DNA of 13,304 bases from Amoebophrya sp. AT5.2 (Eukaryota; Sar; Dinophyceae; Syndiniales; Amoebophryaceae). The position numbers and the translations under genes were made by a program. The notes below the pieces were generated by a model that worked only from the letters and a program-made list of their open reading frames with translations, made no database searches and was not told the DNA's origin. The stretch's first letter is position 1. Each line of letters begins with the position of its first letter. Below are positions 7,924-13,304 of the stretch, piece after piece. The stretch is from positions 1 to 13,304 of the forward strand of contig RXOD01005598.1 in NCBI GenBank assembly GCA_005223375.1, read 5' to 3'.

Positions 7924-8305
7924 CCCTAATGCAGGCTTTGATGGCGTTGGCGTGGACAGTCTTAAGGATCCCCGGAACAAAGGGGAGGGGGTGGCGGGGA
8001 TTGGTCAAATTGGTGTTCAGATGGGGGGTCGTTGCCTAGGGGGGTTTGTGACGGAGCCAGCATTGAGATTTTTCACAGGTGGTGGCTGGCACGCGTTTCG
8101 CTCTCTGGAAGTGTCAGCCCGTCGCCGTCTTGGGGTTCTCTTTCTGTAGACTCGCAGCCGCAGGCGTTGCCTGCTAGTGTTCACTGTCATATCCCTTCGA
8201 AGGGGTATCGACGGACACAGAAGTGAGAGGGTCGCTGACGAAACCGGCCTTTGATTCTGCGTTGAGTTTTCTGAACCTCGTCTAAAATTCACGGAATTAT
8301 CGCAG
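7911..8305 (+). other. Spacer with a possible signal-peptide start exon
   Basis: A 42-codon ORF (7911-8039) overlaps the USP stop and begins MLLLALMQALMALAW, resembling a signal or anchor sequence. In another frame, 7895-8149 is open and Gly-rich. Either could provide the missing 5' exon of the acidic protein gene, but I find no unique phase-matched donor. Small palindromes are present: GCAGGC-GTT-GCCTGC (8160-8174) and CCCTTCGAAGGG (8193-8204). The rest shows nothing I can assign. Confidence 0.25.
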
Positions 8306-9163
8306 CCCGATTCCGAAGAGGTGGACGACCAAAAGGAGGACAAGCATAGCGACACTGTGAACGGCGCAAACTTGGTGGAGGGAGCAATCGAGGTTACTGC
8401 GGAAGTGCTCCTGCCAGAAGAAGAGAAGTCTGCGGGCCCCGATCGTTCCGCTGCAGTCGTCGTACTTCCTCCACCTACTCTTTCGCGGGAAAAAACAGTG
8501 CTGGTGAAGATGTCCGGGCCACCTGCTGCACCCATTTTTCCATTGTCGTCCGGCATCAAGAATCACTCCCCACGAGGTGGAGCACCGAAGGACCCAAGTG
8601 AGATCAACGCGGTCAAACCAGTAAGCGCTGATCAAGTAGACTCGCATTCGCTCGTGGTGCAGGGGCGTCCTGTTGCGGCAGGAGAGGAAACAGAAAAAGC
8701 GGCCGAGAGGGAGAGCAAGAACAACGACAACGAGAAGGATGAAGACAAGGTGTTGAAGGATGAAGACCAGGTGTTCGAAGAAAGTGGGACCGATGTTGCC
8801 AGAGTGATGGGGCAGCAGCACGTTGAGGTCGAGGCGAAAGTGAAGAACGCCGCGCCCCCGGAAATCGACGTCGAGGTCGACGTTGAGGAGCGACGGGCTG
8901 CGAAAGTTGCGGAAATCGATACGCCGTCCACAGCGCAGCTGCAGCTAGCGCCAGGAGAACCTGCGGACGACCCGGCGAACAGGATTGTTGATGGAAGTGG
9001 AGCGACTGGAAGTGCGATTGCTCACGTCGACTCACATGATCCGCAAGCTGACCGAGTAGAGCACATAGCGCCTCCTGCACAAGAAACGACGCGGCTACAA
9101 CCGCTCCAGACCTTCACGAATGAAACCAAACCTGTACGTGCACCAGCAGCACCCGAAGAATAA
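8306..9163 (+). CDS. Acidic low-complexity protein, main exon
   Basis: The frame is open from 8255 to a TAA at 9161-9163. A likely acceptor, GGAATTATCGCAG|, lets the exon begin at 8306. There is no ATG in the first part (the GTG at 8321 is not a plausible eukaryotic start); the first in-frame ATG is 8510. The encoded chain is rich in Glu, Asp, Ala, Val and Pro, with alternating charged runs (EKDEDKVLKDEDQVFEE; VEVDVEERR), no Cys and no globular domain I can name, so it is probably disordered. The ORF stop is probably not the real end: GTACGT at 9134, in phase 0, is a strong donor, and small coding exons follow downstream. The stop overlaps AATAAA (9159-9164), so a short polyadenylated form is also possible. 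Function is unknown. Confidence 0.6.
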   Translation, partial: PDSEEVDDQKEDKHSDTVNGANLVEGAIEVTAEVLLPEEEKSAGPDRSAAVVVLPPPTLSREKTVLVKMSGPPAAPIFPLSSGIKNHSPRGGAPKDPSEINAVKPVSADQVDSHSLVVQGRPVAAGEETEKAAERESKNNDNEKDEDKVLKDEDQVFEESGTDVARVMGQQHVEVEAKVKNAAPPEIDVEVDVEERRAAKVAEIDTPSTAQLQLAPGEPADDPANRIVDGSGATGSAIAHVDSHDPQADRVEHIAPPAQETTRLQPLQTFTNETKPVRAPAAPEE

Positions 9164-9251
9164 AATTTAATAGTAACGAACTACCGTTAATAACTGCTGG
9201 GCAACCAGAACCACAATCAAGGACAAGCTGGAGGTGCTGCGGCAGACGTAG
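9134..9251 (+). other. Predicted 118-nt intron, acidic protein gene
   Basis: The donor is AAACCT|GTACGT, the interior is AT-rich, and the acceptor GACGTAG| ends at 9251; phase is 0 on both sides. A competing acceptor, GCAACCAG| at 9208, is also in phase 0. It would end the protein after a further 19 codons with TGA at 9266-9268. Confidence 0.45.
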
Positions 9252-9794
9252 CAGTGGGCGAGGATTGATGAGGCCAGCGCCAGGCGTCAACCTCAGATTC
9301 TAATGTGCGGCGTACGTCGGTGAAGTGCGCAGCGTTCGTATTGACAGTAGTTCTGTTTTAATTTAAATTTTATCTCACCCTCGAACTCGATCTCAACCTC
9401 GAGGTCTAGCTCCGCTCGCCTCGTCTCGATTAGTGGGCTCCTCTAGGTTTCGCTTTTGTATTTCTCTGCCTGGTCAACATCGTCACGGGACTTCACCACA
9501 CGGCCAGCCGCATTTTCGACCAGAGAACACAGTTATATCTTTATTTTGATTTATGATTCTTACCTTAGCTTTGCTTTGAGAAAGATTTCCGTCGTCGAGG
9601 TGCTCTCACCTGTCGTCAGTGTTTTGGCAATTCTTGACCGCCTCCTGGGTCTCTTGGCGGAAAGCAAGGGAAAAGGATGGCTTTTCACCAGACAAGACAT
9701 CCTTGAGGTTGAGCGCGGGCCGCGTCCCGACGGCACATTGAACGTACTTCTACGCCTTCCGGTTCCGACGTACATACTGAAAGAAAGAAAATGA
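9252..9794 (+). CDS. Three predicted 3' exons with two hydrophobic helices
   Basis: The exons are 9252-9311, 9434-9531 and 9581-9794, joined by introns 9312-9433 (donor GTACGT, acceptor CTCGATTAG|) and 9532-9580 (donor GTTATA, acceptor GCTTTGAG|, T-rich). All junctions agree in phase and give one uninterrupted frame ending LPVPTYILKERK and TGA at 9792-9794. The product has an amphipathic start (ARIDEASARRQPQI), a first hydrophobic helix (FAFVFLCLVNIVTGL), then ISVVEVLSPVVSVLAILDRL, then a more polar segment with WLFTRQDILEVERGPRPDG. I do not recognise it. The upstream partner is most likely the acidic exon, giving an acidic soluble region attached to a two-helix membrane end. The 49-nt intron is unusually short, and another donor (GTACTT, 9744) could extend the gene to an acceptor at 10016. 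Confidence 0.45.
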
Positions 9795-10560
9795 AGTTCA
9801 AGTCGTGCGCTCAGCCAGGGCGTGCCACCCGCTCCTCGAAGAGACAAGATCATTTGCATGTTCCAAGCATCAATGAATGAAGTAGAAGATTGATACGTTT
9901 GTTCCCTTTCCATACTCATACAACGAACAAATTGGCCCGAGCTGCTTTCTTTGCGGCCTATATATGAATTGCGAAATTATTCGATCGTGACCGACGTAGT
10001 ATAGTTGTGCTTTCAGTTCTACGTTTTTGACTTAGACGAAGTCCACCTCTACTTTCTCGCGCTCCCGTATCTTGTTCAAGCTCCAAAACAAGCGCGGAAA
10101 AAAGGTCTCCTGCCTCTTCTAACGCGAGTTTAAGTAACTTAAAATTAATTTTAGATGGGCGTGGGCCTGGGCCCCACGACGCAGAAAACGGCGCAACCGA
10201 TTTTGTAGTAGTGGAGGTCCCGCCACTTACTGCTTTCATCACGGTCACGCATCTTCAATCAAATAAACCGCAGGATTTGTTTTCCTCTCTGCAGGTCGCT
10301 GTCGTTTTGGAAATATTTTGATTTTCTAACTGTGCTGGCTTTGCACGGCCTATGTCTACTACGACAACCACGAAGAGGACCTGTTTGAGTTCCAAATAGA
10401 GCGTCGCTTTATCTACTATATCTATTATGCAACGATCTGAATCTTCACGTGGTCCTCGCAACGTAAAAAGTTGTTTGCATTTTATCATTATCATTTGAGT
10501 GGCTCTGGCTTCATTCATACAATTGAACAACGATCGAACAAGCTACTAACTTACTTTATT
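9795..10560. other. AT-rich spacer with ambiguous coding signal
   Basis: No gene can be fixed here. On the + strand an acceptor TGCTTTCAG| (10016) opens a 37-codon stretch (10017-10127, starting FYVFDLDEVHLYF). Further open stretches follow at 10155-10320 and 10335-10440 in different frames without good junctions. On the minus strand, ORFs 10248-9958 and 10530-10255 lie end to end. Each strand shadows the other, so neither is decisive. AATAAA occurs at about 10261. Confidence 0.3.
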
Positions 10561-10760
10561 TAATCCGGCGATTGCATCGTGTCGGTCTCGGTGACAGTTT
10601 CCAGATCAAAAGTAGAAGAAAAGCCAAAGTTGTCATTTACTGTTTCGTTCAAAATAAATCCTCTTGCATCCGATCGCAAGACGAAGTGAACCTCCACCTG
10701 GTACGTTGGTTTAGCGCTTGCGGAATTGATACCTGCATTTTTTTCCCTTTTTCCCTCCAC
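10560..10760 (-). CDS. Possible 3'-terminal exon of a minus-strand gene
   Basis: Read on the minus strand, the frame from about 10735 to the TAA at 10562-10560 gives a well-mixed sequence of about 58 residues. It contains YQVEVHFVLRSD, GFILNETVNDNFGFSS and TFDLETVTETDTMQSPD. An acceptor-like AAAAAAATGCAG precedes it and AATAAA follows within a few bases of the stop. There is no in-frame ATG. The upstream exon would have to overlap the start of the + strand gene at 10838, which counts against it. The opposite strand is also open here. Confidence 0.2.
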   Translation of the reverse strand: MEGKREKNAGINSASAKPTYQVEVHFVLRSDARGFILNETVNDNFGFSSTFDLETVTETDTMQSPD

Positions 10761-10777
10761 TATAATTCATTGTACAG
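10735..10777 (+). promoter_or_regulatory. Pyrimidine tract and acceptor before the last gene
   Basis: A long T/C tract (about 10738-10759) is followed by ACTATAATTC and TTGTACAG| ending at 10777, 60 nt before the ATG at 10838. The layout fits a 3' splice acceptor for a 5' UTR intron or for spliced-leader trans-splicing. Which of the two applies cannot be told from the sequence. Confidence 0.35.
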
Positions 10778-10837
10778 CCTTGGAGGCTTCAATTCATGAT
10801 CATCCTTGTTCGACGAGCATCACCAAAAAAATCAACA

Positions 10838-13288
10838 ATGGCGCACCTTTCCAAAATGATGAAAGCGAGTACGCGTTTGCTCCTGCTGGTGTTGGTACCG
10901 GAGCTCACTGCTCCTGTTGACGCCTCATGGAACAGGCCCAGGCTTGGCGATGGAGATGGTGATGGTGATAATCCGCGGGCCAGGAGGTACGACAAGCCCA
11001 AGAAGCGTCTGTCGGCTGGGCGAGGTGGCGGGGGCGGGGCGAGGAACAGTCAACAGCATCACGATGATGAACAAAGGCGAATGCAGGAACAGGGTCAACA
11101 ACCTCCACCCGTCCTCGGGCTGGAGGACGAGGGTCGCAATCCTCACCGCGGTTGGGGAAGTGACCACACAGTGGCGCAACAGCGGGTCCTCGGGCAGATT
11201 GGGGAGCGCCAGCAGGATCCTCACCGCAATTGGGGGATCAACAGGTCGCAAGAAGAACACGTAGTATTAGAAGGAACGGAACGAGCCGGTCAGCGGCAAG
11301 TTGCAGTGCCGGAACAAGAACAAGCGAGCAGCACCGCGGCCGGAGAACTTATCGAAGCGGGCGCCGCGCGCGCGCAGAGTCATGGCCAGCAGAGCCGCGA
11401 TCAGACCCAAATACTTCAGGCCAGTACCGCGCCATCGGTTGTATCGGTTGACGAGCTCGAAGCGCTCCGAGCGGTGTTACTGGAAAAATGCGGTGAGTCC
11501 GGTTATCGCCGTACTGAGAGGGGCTCCCGCAGCAGTGACCACGACCAGAACGACAATCCTGCACGTCGGCTAGGGCTCCTGTCAACCACGCGCGGCGGTG
11601 CTGGCCCTACCTGCCTGCAGAGGGATGGCAGTCCAGAAGACTACAGCAAGCCGCAGGAGCTGCGCCTCGAGGAACTCTTGAGCGGTGGCGCCTGCGACAA
11701 AAAACTAACTGACCTGCAGGAACAAATTAAGGCACGCCTCGGTGATTTTCGACAGGCGTTGTGGCAGAACTCGCGCGCGGCCCGCAATCTTACCACGCAG
11801 CAAATACGAGAACGGTCGCAATGGCATCTGACGATGATGAATCAGTATGATCCAGTTCCAGACAACAAGTTCGGGCTTAACGACACACCGCCTTGTTCAG
11901 GAGCGACCACGCCGACATCGGATACGGGGTTGATTTCGTCTGCCGCCACCACTCCTCCTTTCACCTCGCAGCCTGGACCGCCGCAGCGGTGGAGCGAGAT
12001 GACGAGTGAGGACGAGCACGAGGACGATGAAGCAGCGCGAAAGGACATCACCAGGGGCACAACTACAGGCTCCTTCGGTGGAACTACAGGTTCCTTGTTC
12101 ACCATTTCCACCGGAGCGATGCCATCCGCCGCCGGGGAAAGCAAGATTGTCACGAGGTCGTCCCCCGCTTTCGCCCCCCAGGAACACGCCGCGGGGGAAG
12201 GAGGTTCGTCCAATTCGAGGCCTTCGCGAAACCACCGCACATTAAACCGGAGGAGCAAGAAGGACAAGGCCATCGTCCCCCCGGTATCCGTGCCTAACGC
12301 TAACACCATCATGGTCGCCAACATGGGGATCGACGAACAGGCTGCTGCGTGGCATGCCTTAGCTGCGACGCTGCATCCAGGAGCCCTGAAGCTGAACCCT
12401 AAGCAGCTGAACCTGAACCCAACAGAACAAGTACAAGGCTCGGTCGCTGGGGGCCCGCGCTCTCCGCACGAGCACGGGGGCGAGGTCTACCACGGTTTGT
12501 TTGACGAGGTGAACCGACGCGATAAGATGTTCGGCGTCGGTCCTCCTAACAGCGGCGGCCGCGGAAAGCGTGACGCGAAGGAGGTCATCATCTTCCACGA
12601 CAGCGCGCAAGAACAAGGACGAGGGCAAGGGGAAGCAGGAGGACGCTTGTCTCGTGACGACGAGCAGTATTTTCGACAGCACGTTCAGGAGTACGTAAAG
12701 GCTATGAGACAGCTGTATGGCGATAACGAGGCCGCGATGCCGCCGCAGGACAAGAGAACGATGCGAGTTTTGGCTCTGTTGGACTCCAAGCGGTACGTCC
12801 ACCCGCGAGAGATCGATCTCGTGAATCGCCACCTCCGCACCCTCCAACAGCCGCGAAAGCGTGGCTCCACCGCCGGTCTCGAAGAAATGCTGCTTCCTCC
12901 GGCCGCGGTGTCCCTGTCCGAAGGTCCGGCTTCGGATGCGGCAGTAGCTGCCCAAGAAGATGATCCTCGTTTATCCGAAGGATTTTCAGTGTCTCCTGCT
13001 CCCATTCTCGGCAAACACCGTGGCCCGCCTTGGCCAACCCCGAAACGATTCGTCGGCACGGCTGCACCATCCGCGGGCGGGACCGAAGTGGCCCCGGCAC
13101 GCGTAGGGCACCAGCACCTGCAGCAGGCACACCAACAACCGCAACCGCAACCAACATGTCGCCGGTTATGGTTAATACCGCTGTTCCTTCGTCGTGGTCG
13201 AACCCGCACCCGCTGCCCGAGCTCTTTGGATCCCCCCAGATCCCCCCGCAGCAGCAGCCGCCGGCATCTTCCCCGATTCCCACGTTAA
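10838..13288 (+). CDS. Secreted-type Gln/Arg-rich low-complexity protein
   Basis: The start at 10838 is preferred over the in-frame ATG at 10796 because its context is strong (AACAATGG) and it places a signal peptide at the front: basic MKASTR, then LLLLVLV, then a likely cleavage near VDA|SW. Next come a GDGDGDGD run, a basic Gly-rich segment, a two-copy 25/26-residue repeat (nt 11111-11263), Gln/Arg-rich linker, a helical segment (about 11690-11850), Ser/Thr-rich linker with acidic EDEHEDDEA, and a more ordered helical region (about 12650-12880, containing YVKAMRQLYGD and LLDSKRYVHPREIDL). No known domain is recognised. It is probably secreted or sorted through the ER. The last 45 or so residues of this frame look non-coding: from about 13150 the frame one base earlier reads as ordinary coding sequence and stays open to the window edge, so the true C-terminus is outside. 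Confidence 0.78.
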   Translation: MAHLSKMMKASTRLLLLVLVPELTAPVDASWNRPRLGDGDGDGDNPRARRYDKPKKRLSAGRGGGGGARNSQQHHDDEQRRMQEQGQQPPPVLGLEDEGRNPHRGWGSDHTVAQQRVLGQIGERQQDPHRNWGINRSQEEHVVLEGTERAGQRQVAVPEQEQASSTAAGELIEAGAARAQSHGQQSRDQTQILQASTAPSVVSVDELEALRAVLLEKCGESGYRRTERGSRSSDHDQNDNPARRLGLLSTTRGGAGPTCLQRDGSPEDYSKPQELRLEELLSGGACDKKLTDLQEQIKARLGDFRQALWQNSRAARNLTTQQIRERSQWHLTMMNQYDPVPDNKFGLNDTPPCSGATTPTSDTGLISSAATTPPFTSQPGPPQRWSEMTSEDEHEDDEAARKDITRGTTTGSFGGTTGSLFTISTGAMPSAAGESKIVTRSSPAFAPQEHAAGEGGSSNSRPSRNHRTLNRRSKKDKAIVPPVSVPNANTIMVANMGIDEQAAAWHALAATLHPGALKLNPKQLNLNPTEQVQGSVAGGPRSPHEHGGEVYHGLFDEVNRRDKMFGVGPPNSGGRGKRDAKEVIIFHDSAQEQGRGQGEAGGRLSRDDEQYFRQHVQEYVKAMRQLYGDNEAAMPPQDKRTMRVLALLDSKRYVHPREIDLVNRHLRTLQQPRKRGSTAGLEEMLLPPAAVSLSEGPASDAAVAAQEDDPRLSEGFSVSPAPILGKHRGPPWPTPKRFVGTAAPSAGGTEVAPARVGHQHLQQAHQQPQPQPTCRRLWLIPLFLRRGRTRTRCPSSLDPPRSPRSSSRRHLPRFPR
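11111..11263 (+). repeat. In-frame tandem repeat, 75/78 bp, two copies
   Basis: GTCCTCGGGC occurs at 11111 and 11186 (75 bp apart) and CCTCACCGC at 11141 and 11219 (78 bp apart, one extra codon). In protein this gives VLG...NPHRGWG... followed by VLG...DPHRNWG.... A degenerate third start (VLEGTER) follows. The core PHRxWG motif is retained while the spacers have diverged. Confidence 0.7.
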
Positions 13289-13304
13289 GGGGAGGATCAA
13301 CCCA

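Noticed and set aside
9201..9260. TAG at 9249-9251 read through as an amino acid, suggesting a variant genetic code
   Set aside because: The frame continues well after the TAG, but the TAG is better explained as the AG of an intron acceptor. The other genes end normally at TAA, TGA and TAG codons.
10128..10154. 27-nt GT-AG intron joining two + strand stretches
   Set aside because: It is far shorter than the other introns here and enters the less convincing downstream frame, which stops after 17 codons.
11842..12955. Minus-strand open frames of 160 and 198 codons
   Set aside because: Both are antisense to the long last gene, whose frame is continuous over more than 2 kb with signal peptide and repeats.
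13103..13123. 21-nt GT-AG mini-intron
   Set aside because: Its length is a multiple of three, so it cannot explain the frame switch, and the sequence reads as coding in the main frame.
1..13304. tRNA or rRNA genes, CRISPR array, transposase, retroelement or viral replication genes
   Set aside because: None of the diagnostic sequences was seen on either strand by reading; no intact mobile element is supported.

Overview
This window looks like nuclear DNA of a GC-moderate protist. Open frames are interrupted by AT-richer GT...AG introns with donors such as GTATGT and GTACGT. Starts sit in A-rich contexts without Shine-Dalgarno sequences, and every gene I can support lies on the + strand. Unidirectional genes, pyrimidine-tract acceptors upstream of starts and Gly/Gln/Glu-rich low-complexity proteins would suit an alveolate, for example a dinoflagellate relative. 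That placement is inference only; nothing here fixes the lineage.

Layout, left to right. (1) 3-2294 is the 3' part of a large unrecognised protein gene that runs off the left edge. (2) 2295-3537 is a 1.2 kb spacer with a cluster of small inverted repeats, a doubtful short ORF and a 22-bp direct repeat. (3) 3538-4944 encodes a four-helix membrane protein with a very Gly-rich tail and a 72-nt intron. (4) About 5039-7923 encodes a ubiquitin-specific protease (USP/C19 deubiquitinase) in three exons. Its N-terminal exon carries a transmembrane helix and has no in-frame ATG, so it may be joined to the gene before it. (5) 8306-9163 encodes an acidic low-complexity protein. By my exon reconstruction it continues through three small exons (9252-9311, 9434-9531, 9581-9794) that add two hydrophobic helices. 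(6) 9795-10837 is AT-rich, with ambiguous coding signal on both strands. (7) 10838 to the right edge encodes a long secreted-type low-complexity protein whose reading frame appears to switch near 13150.

The only gene with a confident function is the USP: the Cys box, QQD motif, His box and WYxxDD motif are all present. The genes do not form a recognisable pathway. The most interesting points are the likely membrane-anchored deubiquitinase with a large insertion in its catalytic domain, its possible fusion to the upstream polytopic protein, the hidden 3' exons of the acidic protein, and the frame switch in the last gene. I found no mobile element with an intact transposase, no CRISPR array, and no tRNA or rRNA gene.
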